64,000 nt of DNA. Origin: Bacillus rubiinfantis. GTDB taxonomy: Bacteria > Bacillota > Bacilli > Bacillales > Cytobacillaceae. Positions 45,785 to 54,947 of the stretch are shown one piece after another. Within the stretch, counting starts at the first letter, position 1, and each line of letters begins with the position of its first letter. The translations under genes were made by a program, and so were the position numbers. The DNA lies in contig CCFE01000031.1 in assembly GCA_000752035.1 (NCBI GenBank), forward strand, positions 1-64,000, in the 5' to 3' direction. The notes beneath the pieces are model-generated. The model was not told where the DNA came from. It saw only the letters and a list, made by a program, of their open reading frames with translations, and did not search any database.

Positions 45785-45800
45785 TGTGAAGTTTTTCACA
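45785..45800 (+). promoter_or_regulatory. FNR/Crp-type box at the preTA promoter
   Basis: TGTGA-AGTTTT-TCACA is a perfect TGTGA-N6-TCACA site. An extended -10 (TGCTAATAT, 45815-45823) lies downstream, which puts the box centre about -38 to -42, the class II activator position. This suggests anaerobic induction of preTA, or control by another Crp/Fnr protein. Confidence 0.65.
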
Positions 45801-45857
45801 CAAGAGGAAATTTGTGCTAATATGGAAACTGTAAATTATCGTAAAGGAGTAATGTTT

Positions 45858-45866
45858 ATGAGCTAA
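45858..45866 (+). other. Minimal upstream reading frame ATG-AGC-TAA in the preTA leader
   Basis: AAAGGAG followed after 8 nt by ATG AGC TAA gives a two-codon frame; an earlier in-frame ATG at 45852 would make MFMS but is too close to the ribosome site. A weak GCAAAT/ATTTGT hairpin with a T run follows before the real preT ribosome site (AGGAGG near 45980). It may be a translation or attenuation device; I do not recognise a known riboswitch here. Confidence 0.4.
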
Positions 45867-45992
45867 TTTTCTACGTGTCTTTAAGCAAATTTGATAGCGC
45901 TTTATTTGTTTTTGTGCGGCAGCTAACAGGCCAAACAAGGCGGAACCGATTTAATTTTAATCAAATTCTTGATGAAATAGGAGGTTATCAAC

Positions 45993-47201
45993 ATGGGCCA
46001 AACACTGGCTATGGAGTACGAACCGCTACAAATAGAAGATTTTGATATTCGCAGAGCAATGGAAGAAGCATCACGATGTTTACTTTGTGAAGATGCACCT
46101 TGCAGTAAGGGATGTCCCGCTGGTACGGAGCCAGGGAAATTCATCCGCAGTATTCGTTTTCGAAATGTGAATGGAGCTGCAGAAACCATCCGCGAAAATA
46201 ATATTCTCGGCGCCAGCTGTTCACTTATCTGTCCTCAAGAACGTCTATGCGAACAGGAATGCAGCCGCTCTGGGATTGACCGTCCAATTCAAATTGGCAT
46301 GCTGCAACAATTTGCCATGGAGCACGAAAGAAAATTAGATAAAACCTATCTTACTGTCAACGATACCTATCAGGGGAAACGAGTTGCCTGTATTGGTGCT
46401 GGACCGGCCAGCTTAGCCTGTGCTGCTGAGCTTGCAAAGCAGGGTGTTGAAGTCACCATTTTTGATGAACATCAACAGCCAGGCGGCATGCTCCGTTACG
46501 GGATTCCTCCCTATCGTTTGCCTGATACAGTGATTGACCAGGACATCCATCAGATAAAGAAACTTGGAGTAAAATTTGAATTGAATCATACTGTCACCTT
46601 AGAAGAGCTGGAGTACATGAACAATACATATGACGCTGTCTTTGTCGGTGCAGGGCTGTGGGCGCCAAAGAAACTTCCTCTTCCGGGAGCAGATTTGAAC
46701 GGCGTATTTACAGCAATTGAGTTTTTGAAAGAAGCTAGGGAGACCCATGGAGAACTCACAGGACTTGGCAATGTAGTAATCATCGGCGGTGGTGATGTGG
46801 CAATGGACTGTGCGGCCACCTGCAAACTGCTTGGCGCCTCGACAATCTATGACGTTTTCATCGAAACACTCGAGGACGCTCCTGCAGTCCAAAAAGAAAA
46901 GGACTTTATCTTTAAACTGGGAATCCCAATGATTTCTGAGTTTAAACCAATCGAATTGATTGGCACTGAAAAAGTAGAGCGAGTAAAGTTCGAACATATA
47001 AGTAATGGATCCACTTTGGAAATTGCGGCAGATACCGTTATCTTTGCTGTTGGCCAAACAATGCGTGACGATGCGGCAACCTGGAAAAATGCTAACGGCG
47101 GCTTCTATGGCGGCGATATGATGAACGGTGGAGACACGGTAGTCAGGGCTGTCCAGGAAGGAAAAGAAGCAGCGGTAAAAATGATGAAATCTTTCCAATA
47201 G
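45993..47201 (+). CDS. preT: NAD-dependent dihydropyrimidine dehydrogenase, PreT subunit
   Basis: A 402-aa flavin- and NAD-binding subunit. The N-terminal Cys-rich region (CLLCEDAPCSKGCPAG and CSLICPQERLCEQECSR) should hold two Fe-S clusters. FAD binding follows (ACIGAGPASLACAAELA, about 128-145) and NAD binding after that (VVIIGGGDVAMDCAATCKLLG). With PreA it reduces uracil or thymine to the dihydro form, or runs in reverse. The ATG has AGGAGG upstream; preA follows after 14 nt. Confidence 0.93.
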   Translation: MGQTLAMEYEPLQIEDFDIRRAMEEASRCLLCEDAPCSKGCPAGTEPGKFIRSIRFRNVNGAAETIRENNILGASCSLICPQERLCEQECSRSGIDRPIQIGMLQQFAMEHERKLDKTYLTVNDTYQGKRVACIGAGPASLACAAELAKQGVEVTIFDEHQQPGGMLRYGIPPYRLPDTVIDQDIHQIKKLGVKFELNHTVTLEELEYMNNTYDAVFVGAGLWAPKKLPLPGADLNGVFTAIEFLKEARETHGELTGLGNVVIIGGGDVAMDCAATCKLLGASTIYDVFIETLEDAPAVQKEKDFIFKLGIPMISEFKPIELIGTEKVERVKFEHISNGSTLEIAADTVIFAVGQTMRDDAATWKNANGGFYGGDMMNGGDTVVRAVQEGKEAAVKMMKSFQ

Positions 47202-47215
47202 GAGGAAGAGTAGCC

Positions 47216-48478
47216 ATGAAAAAAGATTTATCCATTGACTTTTTAGGTGTACATTGTGAAAATCCGTTCTTTTTGTCATCCTCTCCAGTATGTAATAATG
47301 CAGAGATGATTGCCAAAGCATTTGATGCCGGCTGGGCTGGAATTTTTTATAAAACAGTAGGAATCAACGGCATGGATGAATGTTCTCCAAGGTTTGATAT
47401 TGCCGCCAAAGAAGATACACCATGGACCGGGTTTAAAAACATGGAACAAATTTCTGAATGGTCGTTAGAACAAAATGTTGCGGAAATTAAGAAATTGAAA
47501 CAGCAATATCCAACGAAAGTAATTGGCGTCAGCATCATGGGTTCAAATGAAGAAGAGTGGATTACACTCACCAAAGCAGTTACGGCGGCCGGAGCCGATA
47601 TCCTTGAGCTCAATTTCTCCTGCCCACAGATGACTAGTCATGCCATGGGTTCAGACGTTGGCCAAAGCCCTGAGCTAGTTCGGAAATATACAAGAGCCGT
47701 TGTTGAAAATACTCATCTTCCTGTCGTTGCCAAGATGACACCGAATATCAGCAAGATGGAAGATCCGGCGATTGCCGCTGCAGAAGGTGGCGCCCATGGG
47801 ATTTCTGCCATCAATACCATTAAGAGCATCTGTAATATTGATCTCGATCATTTAACCGGCCAGCCTGTTGTTAATGGCAAATCTGCTATCTCCGGTTATT
47901 CCGGAAAAGCAGTCAAACCAATCGCACTTCGTTTTATCACGCAGCTGGCACAATGTGAAGAATTGAATTCACAGCAGCTTAGCGGGATTGGCGGGATTGA
48001 AACATGGCAAGATGCACTCGAATTTATCCTTCTCGGCTGCCGCAATGTTCAAGTAACAACTGCCGTCATGCAGTATGGCTATCGGATTGTCGAGGATATG
48101 ATTAGTGGACTCAGTCATTTTATGGATGAACGTGGAGTGAATAAGTTAGAGGAATTGGTCGGGCTTGCTGTCCAGAATATCATTCCTGCTGAAGATCTTG
48201 ACAGGTCCTATAAAATTATCCCAGAGATAAATTATGAAAAATGCGTTGGCTGTGGCAGATGCTATCTATCCTGTTATGACGGGGCACATCAGGCGATTGC
48301 TTGGAACAGTCAAACAAGAAAACCAGAAATTCTTGTTGATCATTGTGTAGGCTGTCACTTATGCTTAAATGTCTGCCCTGTATACGAATGCATCACCCCA
48401 GGACATATTGTCTTTAAAGAGGGCCGAGACGCGAATCGAACCGAAGAAGACATTGTTAAACAATTAGTATATCTGTAA
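47216..48478 (+). CDS. preA: NAD-dependent dihydropyrimidine dehydrogenase, PreA subunit
   Basis: A 420-aa FMN barrel subunit (about 1-330, DHOD-like, NFSCPQM and VAKMTPNIS) with two C-terminal 4Fe-4S motifs (CVGCGRCYLSC and CVGCHLCLNVCP). It carries the pyrimidine site. It forms the PreTA complex with the preceding gene. No hydantoinase/dihydropyrimidinase gene is in the window for the next step. Confidence 0.94.
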   Translation: MKKDLSIDFLGVHCENPFFLSSSPVCNNAEMIAKAFDAGWAGIFYKTVGINGMDECSPRFDIAAKEDTPWTGFKNMEQISEWSLEQNVAEIKKLKQQYPTKVIGVSIMGSNEEEWITLTKAVTAAGADILELNFSCPQMTSHAMGSDVGQSPELVRKYTRAVVENTHLPVVAKMTPNISKMEDPAIAAAEGGAHGISAINTIKSICNIDLDHLTGQPVVNGKSAISGYSGKAVKPIALRFITQLAQCEELNSQQLSGIGGIETWQDALEFILLGCRNVQVTTAVMQYGYRIVEDMISGLSHFMDERGVNKLEELVGLAVQNIIPAEDLDRSYKIIPEINYEKCVGCGRCYLSCYDGAHQAIAWNSQTRKPEILVDHCVGCHLCLNVCPVYECITPGHIVFKEGRDANRTEEDIVKQLVYL

Positions 48479-48491
48479 AGTGACATCGCAA

Positions 48492-48539
48492 AAAAATTGC
48501 CCTTGGTTTGCAAGCGTTTCTGGCAACCAAGGGCTTTTT
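48492..48539. terminator. Bidirectional terminator between preA and carbamate kinase
   Basis: GCCCTTGGTT and AACCAAGGGC form a 10-bp stem flanked by A and T runs. It ends both converging transcripts. Confidence 0.9.
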
Positions 48540-48561
48540 GTACAACACTATTGTTTTTAAA

Positions 48562-49521
48562 TTATACCGTTACTAATTCCTCACTGCGAGCAACAACACG
48601 TGTACCGGTTTTACCTTCAAGAGCGTCTTGAAGCTTATCAATTGAAGTAATAATTACATTCTTTCCGCCTTTTTGCAAGAATAGAATGGCTGCTTCGATT
48701 TTTGGTCCCATGCTGCCTTTTGGAAACTGACCTTCCTCCATATAACGAAGTGCTTCCTCAATTGTGATTTCTGCAAGATTTTGCTGATTTGGCTTGCCAA
48801 AATTGATAGCTACTTGTTCCACACCTGTTAAAATAAATAGGTAATCTGCTTGAATTTCTGCTGCTAATAGGGCACTGGCAAAATCTTTGTCTATAACCGC
48901 TTCAACACCTTCTAAACGGCCATTTTCCTCCGTAACCGGAATGCCGCCTCCACCTGCAGTAATAACGGTGACATTTTTTTCGAGCAATGCTTCAATTGCT
49001 TCTTTTTCGACGATTTTGATTGGTTTTGGCGAAGCTACTACACGTCTGTACCCCCTGCCGCTATCTTCAACAAACGTAACGTCCTCTGCTGCGACAGCCT
49101 TCTCCATTTCTTCCTTTGAATAAAACGGACCAATAGGTTTGGTTGGATTTTCGAACGCTGGATCATCTTTAGATACCACCATCTGCGTTACTACTGTAGC
49201 TACTGTTTTGTTGATATTGTGCTCTACCATTTTATTCTTAAACGCCTGTTGAATTAAGTAACCTAGATTTCCTTGAGTCTCAGCGTCACACACATCGAGT
49301 GGATAAGCAGGTACAACTGCTTCAGCCATTTTTGACTTAATTAATGTATTACCCACTTGTGGTCCATTACCATGGGTAATCACAACTGTATGACCTTGTT
49401 GGATCAAATCTAATACCGGTTCACAGCTCTCATAGATATTTTCTTTCTGCTCGGCAATTGTTCCTTTTTGTCCTTCTTTAATAATGGCATTGCCGCCAAT
49501 AGCTAACACGATTTTGCTCAT
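48562..49521 (-). CDS. arcC: Carbamate kinase
   Basis: A 319-aa amino-acid-kinase-fold enzyme (KIVLAIGGNAIIKEGQKGT, VVITHGNGPQVGN, ITAGGGGIPV, GSMGPKIEAA). It makes ATP and carbamate from carbamoyl phosphate. Here it follows the FdrA/AllG genes, not arginine deiminase genes, so its carbamoyl phosphate probably comes from a ureide or oxamate-type carbamoyltransferase, as with allK in E. coli. Confidence 0.95.
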   Translation of the reverse strand: MSKIVLAIGGNAIIKEGQKGTIAEQKENIYESCEPVLDLIQQGHTVVITHGNGPQVGNTLIKSKMAEAVVPAYPLDVCDAETQGNLGYLIQQAFKNKMVEHNINKTVATVVTQMVVSKDDPAFENPTKPIGPFYSKEEMEKAVAAEDVTFVEDSGRGYRRVVASPKPIKIVEKEAIEALLEKNVTVITAGGGGIPVTEENGRLEGVEAVIDKDFASALLAAEIQADYLFILTGVEQVAINFGKPNQQNLAEITIEEALRYMEEGQFPKGSMGPKIEAAILFLQKGGKNVIITSIDKLQDALEGKTGTRVVARSEELVTV

Positions 49522-49644
49522 TGCTGCACCTCTCCATACTAATGTAATTTTCTATGTAACGGACTGCTGTCTCCTTGTTATGTTATTTACTCAATGTTGA
49601 AGAACTAGTTGACAGCGGCAGTCCGTGTTTAAATTGTTCGGTTG

Positions 49645-50913
49645 CTAAATTAAACCAAGTTTAACTGCATATGCTTCAATCGCTTTTTCAAAGCAAGCTA
49701 AGGGAGCGCGAACCGTACCGGCACCAATTTGGCCCACTCCTGCTTCCTTGTGTGCGATTCCAGTGTTAATGACTGGCTCGATTCCTGTTTCTACGACCTT
49801 TCTTGCGTCAATTCCGAGACAAGTGCCTTGGAAGTTCCAAGTTGGAATCGCAAAGTTAGGGTTTTGATCGATACTGATTTCCAACATTTCATTGCTTGTG
49901 CTTAAAGCATCTTCAAAGCCACCAGCACCGACAAACCGAGTCACTCCTGGTGCGGCAATCATTGCCATGCCGCCGACACCAAATGTTTCCGTAATCGCGC
50001 TATCCCCCATGTCCGGGCAGGCCATTTCCTGCGAATAACCGGTGAAGAATAGACCTTGCGGCGTATTGACTGGAGCAGTAAACCACTCGTCGCCCATACC
50101 GCTGATGCGGATACCAAACTCATAGCCGTTGCGGGACATTGCCGTGACCACAGTACCATGCTGGATGGTTCTTGCCGCATCCATTACCGCTTTACCAGTG
50201 GCCATCGCAATATTCAAGAAGAATTGGTCTGTGTCTGCCAAGAATTGGATAACAGCTTGCTTATCATCTTCGGCGACATCTGTTTTTAAAATATACGGTA
50301 CAATCTCTTTTAAGAATACGAGTGAAGCAGCAATATTACGTTGGTGGAACTCATCACCCATTGTAATGGCTTTAGCAATCATGACATTAATATTGAGGCC
50401 ATCACCTTTAACTTTTAAGGCCTTCGAAAGCGTTGGGCCAAGAACATCTGCCATCCATTTCAAACGGTTAACGACTTCTTCAGAATAAGCACCAAAGCGC
50501 AATACCTTTCCAATTCCTTCGTTCATTGTGCAGTAGGCGCGGTTGCCATCCGCACGGTTTTCCACGACAAGCACGGCCATATTTCCTGAGGTAATTCCGC
50601 CCATTGGGCCGACCGTCTTCACATGATGGCAAGGAACAAATTCAACTTCGCCATTCTCAAACAACGCAAATGCCTCTTCCTCACTAGCAGCCCAACCTTC
50701 AAAGAGAGCGGCGCCAACACAAGAACCTTGCATTGGGCTTGGCATGTTTTCCCACTTCACCGGTGGTCCAGCGTGAAGCAACACTTTTCCGTTTAACACA
50801 TCAATCACTGATTTTGCTGGTACAACATCTACTAAAAATGGCGCACTGCCAGCAACTTTATCAATGACAGCTCTGTTTGCCTCATCAATCGTCTCATATG
50901 GTCCGTACATCAT
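49645..50913 (-). CDS. allG: DUF1116 protein, AllG/YlbE-like carbamoyltransferase subunit
   Basis: About 422 aa from the ATG at 50913 (AGGAGG upstream; a second ATG follows). It belongs to the DUF1116 family that always travels with FdrA. In E. coli the fdrA-ylbE-ylbF genes (allFGH) have been reported to encode oxamate carbamoyltransferase. It lies between fdrA and carbamate kinase. The exact substrate here is not known, and the third subunit AllH (DUF2877) is not in the window. Confidence 0.85.
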   Translation of the reverse strand: MMYGPYETIDEANRAVIDKVAGSAPFLVDVVPAKSVIDVLNGKVLLHAGPPVKWENMPSPMQGSCVGAALFEGWAASEEEAFALFENGEVEFVPCHHVKTVGPMGGITSGNMAVLVVENRADGNRAYCTMNEGIGKVLRFGAYSEEVVNRLKWMADVLGPTLSKALKVKGDGLNINVMIAKAITMGDEFHQRNIAASLVFLKEIVPYILKTDVAEDDKQAVIQFLADTDQFFLNIAMATGKAVMDAARTIQHGTVVTAMSRNGYEFGIRISGMGDEWFTAPVNTPQGLFFTGYSQEMACPDMGDSAITETFGVGGMAMIAAPGVTRFVGAGGFEDALSTSNEMLEISIDQNPNFAIPTWNFQGTCLGIDARKVVETGIEPVINTGIAHKEAGVGQIGAGTVRAPLACFEKAIEAYAVKLGLI

Positions 50914-50976
50914 AATTCCTCCTGACTTGCTTCTGCTTGATATCTTGTTTGTCTTATCTCCATTCAACTAATCGTT

Positions 50977-52728
50977 TTAGCGGAGTAAGCTTAAAATTTT
51001 ACGTAATCGTTCATTACCGCCAGCAACCGGACGCCAATCAAATTGAACCACTTGTCCGCCATGTTCAGTAATTGCTTGAGTAAATTTCTTTAAACCGACA
51101 TTAATAATTTGTAACCGTTGATTAAGTAGCGCTTCAACCTGTGGTGAAGCAATTAAAGCTTGTTTGCTGTACTCTTTTGCCGGTGGAAGTAATGGTTTAT
51201 CTTCTTCTTCCAGCTTCAGTCCAAGGATGGAAAATGCTGTCCGTACTGCCTGGTTATTACTGTCACGAACAATGACACCGGCTTTTTTCAGCTTTTCTTT
51301 TTGCTCTTTGTAGCCCTGTGGGTCCTGCTCTGTACCGACAACCGTTCCAACAAAATAGATGTTACGGCCAGTTGCGCTCGCTTGTTGGTTGATTTTTTCA
51401 ATCGTAGGAATCAATGCCCCTGCCATATCATCATGAGTACCATAGCCAAGCACGACATCAAAGAGGATGACCGCTGTTTGCTCATCAGCGGCAGCACTCT
51501 CAAAAAACTTAATTCTCGTTGATGGGTCGATCATTGGGTGCGGCTTTCCTTGTGTGTAAATATCATCACCAAGGTCAACCACTTCATGGCCATTAGCATT
51601 AAGCAGGAAGCCCTCTTCCACATGCTTATGACCGTCAAAGCCAAGAGCTCTGCTTAATAAGAATGAAGTTTCATAGCCGAGTGTTCCACCGGAATACAAG
51701 CCTTTAATTACCGTTTGTTCGGTCTTCAGCTCGACTGCCGGAATGTCTTCATCATTGCTTACATAATAATTAGCCTTAATTGCATGGCCGTTTGCTAAAT
51801 CAAGGGCGATAATCGCTGTTTCTTCAAGCGTATGAGCATAGTAAACATTGCCTTCATGAGCCCGTGGTTCTTCGCCTAGAAAAATCGCAACAACAGGTTT
51901 TGCTAAACCTTGAAGCAATTCAACGACTTCGTCACGAACTTCTTTTGCTGGCGGCTTCGAAAGGATGGCAATCACTTCTGTTTCAGAATGATTAGCAAGA
52001 CCTTTGATGGCATCAAGCATGGTAATCGCACCGACTTTTTCAGAGAGGTCACGGCCGCCAGTACCAATCGCATGGCTAACACCGCCGCCTAAACGGTCAA
52101 TAATGGTGGTAACTTCTTGGATACCCGTTCCAGACGCACCGACAATGCCGATATTGCCTTTTTTAACGACATTCATAAATGCGATTGGAACACCGTCAAG
52201 AATCCCTGTTCCGCAGTCAGGGCCCATGACAAGCAATCCTTTTTCATGTGCTTTTTGTTTTAAACGGCGCTCATCTTCAATCTTGACATTGTCACTGAAG
52301 ACAAACGCATGTAAACCATGATCCAAGGCATTCTCAATTTCTTCTGCAGCATATTGTCCAGGAACAGAAATTAGAGCCATATTAGCATTAGGCATTGCTT
52401 TTAACGCTTTATCCCATGTACGAACAGATTCAAATTCTGATTTGTTACCGGCAATCGATTGATTTTTTAAATAATCCTCAACCTCTGCAAGCACTGCTTC
52501 GATGTATTCTTCTGAATCAGTATCGACTACGATACACATATCGTTTGGAGCCGCTTTTTCCAGCTCTGATGTGAACAAACCAGCATTTTTAAAGATATCT
52601 TTATTGGCTGGTGTTCCCATCATAATCTGGACTTTATTTACATTTTCCATTGTGGAGATTTTATTGGTGAGAAGCATTAAGTTGACCGAATCCTGATAGG
52701 AATTCTCTTTGATAATTGAATAGATCAT
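50977..52728 (-). CDS. fdrA: FdrA/AllF, acyl-CoA-synthetase-like carbamoyltransferase subunit
   Basis: 583 aa from the ATG at 52728. It has a succinyl-CoA-synthetase-alpha-like layout: a CoA-binding Rossmann part (NIGIVGASGTGIQEVTTIID), a ligase part and a C-terminal FdrA domain. It stands first in the operon fdrA-allG-arcC. A perfect palindrome about 120 nt upstream is a likely operator. The likely role is the phosphorolysis step that feeds carbamate kinase. Confidence 0.88.
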   Translation of the reverse strand: MIYSIIKENSYQDSVNLMLLTNKISTMENVNKVQIMMGTPANKDIFKNAGLFTSELEKAAPNDMCIVVDTDSEEYIEAVLAEVEDYLKNQSIAGNKSEFESVRTWDKALKAMPNANMALISVPGQYAAEEIENALDHGLHAFVFSDNVKIEDERRLKQKAHEKGLLVMGPDCGTGILDGVPIAFMNVVKKGNIGIVGASGTGIQEVTTIIDRLGGGVSHAIGTGGRDLSEKVGAITMLDAIKGLANHSETEVIAILSKPPAKEVRDEVVELLQGLAKPVVAIFLGEEPRAHEGNVYYAHTLEETAIIALDLANGHAIKANYYVSNDEDIPAVELKTEQTVIKGLYSGGTLGYETSFLLSRALGFDGHKHVEEGFLLNANGHEVVDLGDDIYTQGKPHPMIDPSTRIKFFESAAADEQTAVILFDVVLGYGTHDDMAGALIPTIEKINQQASATGRNIYFVGTVVGTEQDPQGYKEQKEKLKKAGVIVRDSNNQAVRTAFSILGLKLEEEDKPLLPPAKEYSKQALIASPQVEALLNQRLQIINVGLKKFTQAITEHGGQVVQFDWRPVAGGNERLRKILSLLR

Positions 52729-52841
52729 TCTTTTATTGCACCTCTTTGCATTCAATGTTTTATTACTACTTCCTTTATATTTAAAGTTTAAGCCTTTTCA
52801 AACTGGTAGTCATTGGGCTATGTTTATAAAGGATTGCTCAA

Positions 52842-52859
52842 TCCATTGTACACAATGGA
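52842..52859. promoter_or_regulatory. Palindromic operator candidate upstream of fdrA
   Basis: TCCATTG-TACA-CAATGGA is a perfect 7+4+7 inverted repeat between the PucR gene and fdrA. It could be the PucR binding site; it does not obviously match the published B. subtilis PucR box, so the regulator is inferred from position. Confidence 0.5.
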
Positions 52860-52888
52860 CAAAAATGAAAATAATTTGCCATAAAAAT

Positions 52889-52925
52889 AGAAAAAGGCTG
52901 TCCAAAGGTTGTTTGAACAGCTTTC
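52889..52925 (-). terminator. Terminator of the PucR gene
   Basis: On the minus strand AAAGCTGT pairs with ACAGCCTTT (one bulge), followed by a T-rich tail. Confidence 0.65.
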
Positions 52926-52947
52926 CATAATATGATCTTTCCTTTTC

Positions 52948-54669
52948 CTAACTTGTAACGACCACAACATTTTCATTTTGATGAATAAGGTGCAGTAATT
53001 TCAACCCTAAATTTAGTTCGAGAAGAATTTCCGGTTGATCAATATCCTTTCCTAATAACTCCTTGATTTTTTCCAATCTATATTTAATTGTGTTTCGATG
53101 CATAAATTGCCTTTTAGCAGCTTCCGTCACATTACAGACACAATCATAGTAAGTTTCTAACGTAGAAACTAGGTTGCTATTATTCTCTAAATCATACTCA
53201 TATAACTTTTGGACTGTATTAGATACAAAAAGTCCCATTTCTTCTTTGCTCAGGCAAGTATTAAGGAAATGGTAGATAAATAAATCTTCAAAATGAACAA
53301 CGGGCGCTTTATTAAGCTTTTTCCCTAAATAGACAGCATCAAGTGCCTCTGTAAAACTGCGGCTTATTTCTAAAAGTTGCGGATAAACTTTACCTATTCC
53401 AATTCTTATTGCGTAATAATAATCCCTTTCAGATAATTCCATGTACAATTCTGTGGCAAAATTCAGGCAAAGTTCCTTGACAGAAACTTGTTTACTATCA
53501 GAATCATCCAACTGCAGCAAGATAATAACTTGATTGCCTCTAAAAATTGACACTAGTTTACGATTGTATTGATACGCAATTCTATCTGCTGCATGACCAA
53601 TGTCAAGCTTAATATCTTCTTTCTCCTTTTCAACAATTTTCTCTTTATTTTCTACCACGTCAGTATAATCTAATTTAACTACCATACAGACATACTGCTT
53701 TGTAGTATCCAAGCCATGAATCTCACTTAAACTTTTTATTGCATTAACTGATTCAATTTTTCCAGAGAGTAAATCGTCATAGAAATCGGAACGAATCTGA
53801 TGTTTCGTCTCCTCTACTGCCTTTGCTTTTATTCTTTCGAGTGCAATAATTGTTCCGGCATGTTGCATTGCAATATAATCTATTCTATTTAACTCTCTGA
53901 CACATTCGATAATTACCATGTAACCATAGATTGTTCCATTGGCAGCAATCGGATAGATTTTACATTCAATCGTACGACCGGCCAACATAAATTCTTTTTC
54001 GAGAGCCTTATCCCAATGCTTTACTTCATTATGAATATTTTCAAAAAACGCTGGTGAAAATACTTGCTGCCCCTTTTTTAACACTAAGTATTCCTCAATC
54101 GGGAAGTTGTTTTCACGGTCATCATAATAACTCAATAAGCGCCAGCTGCTATCGAGTACCACAATTGGATTGTTCATTATGTTTCCGACGTATTTCAATA
54201 TTTCTTCTAAATTCCCTTGCCTTAAAGCTACCTTCGTTAGATTTTGGTGAATTTCCTCAGATTTTTGTAAATAGTATGCCTGGGTGTTGACAATCTCCTT
54301 GTATACAATACTGGCAACAGTAGAGAGTGAATGCTCGAAGGGAATTTCCAGTAATGGCAATTGATATTCATCAGCAAGCTCTATCATTCTTGCCGGAATA
54401 TGGTCAAAATATCTTTTGATTTTAATTGCCAGGCCAGAACATTTTAGGGCCGCCATTTCCCGAATGATTTTATCTTGTAACTCTTCGTCATCCTTAATAG
54501 CAAAGCCCGTCGTAATTAAGAGTTCGCCTTCATTTAAAAAAGTAATTGACTCTGGATTATCCATAAACGTTAAGTTGGTTATTTTTCGATTACGCTGCTC
54601 AACACCACCAACAATTTTTATTCCTTCCAACAAATCATTATTAAGTAAATCATTGATTGTCAGTTTCAT
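52948..54669 (-). CDS. PucR-family transcriptional regulator
   Basis: 573 aa: N-terminal PucR domain (about 1-120, LTINDLLNNDLLEGIKIVGG), a central GGDEF-like/CdaR region and a C-terminal helix-turn-helix (VTEAAKRQFMHRNTIKYRLEKIKELLG). PucR proteins sense purine or ureide breakdown products. Start ATG at 54669 with GGGGGTAAAG upstream; an ATG at 54681 is the alternative. It precedes the fdrA operon on the same strand and is the obvious candidate regulator of it. Confidence 0.93.
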   Translation of the reverse strand: MKLTINDLLNNDLLEGIKIVGGVEQRNRKITNLTFMDNPESITFLNEGELLITTGFAIKDDEELQDKIIREMAALKCSGLAIKIKRYFDHIPARMIELADEYQLPLLEIPFEHSLSTVASIVYKEIVNTQAYYLQKSEEIHQNLTKVALRQGNLEEILKYVGNIMNNPIVVLDSSWRLLSYYDDRENNFPIEEYLVLKKGQQVFSPAFFENIHNEVKHWDKALEKEFMLAGRTIECKIYPIAANGTIYGYMVIIECVRELNRIDYIAMQHAGTIIALERIKAKAVEETKHQIRSDFYDDLLSGKIESVNAIKSLSEIHGLDTTKQYVCMVVKLDYTDVVENKEKIVEKEKEDIKLDIGHAADRIAYQYNRKLVSIFRGNQVIILLQLDDSDSKQVSVKELCLNFATELYMELSERDYYYAIRIGIGKVYPQLLEISRSFTEALDAVYLGKKLNKAPVVHFEDLFIYHFLNTCLSKEEMGLFVSNTVQKLYEYDLENNSNLVSTLETYYDCVCNVTEAAKRQFMHRNTIKYRLEKIKELLGKDIDQPEILLELNLGLKLLHLIHQNENVVVVTS

Positions 54670-54947
54670 CTTTACCCCCATCAAAAGAGCGATGCTTTTT
54701 CAATTGAACAGAATTATCATACATATTTTGTACAAAGCATACAATAAAGTCCTATACTTTAATGCAATTTTACCACTCGAAAATTAAATTGATAGCGGAT
54801 ACATTTTCCTGTTCACAATATTGTCTTAAATTCATGAACTATTTAATAAATTTTTAAAATTTTTTAAGGAAAGTTGTTTCTAAATAGCAAAAAAGGAGGA
54901 ATGCTGCTCCCCCTTCTACTCATACTAAATGTAAATGTCTAGTCAGC

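Noticed and set aside
45852..45866. Leader peptide MFMS from the first ATG at 45852
   Set aside because: The ribosome site is only 2-3 nt away, too close; the ATG at 45858 has proper spacing, so the two-codon frame is the better candidate.
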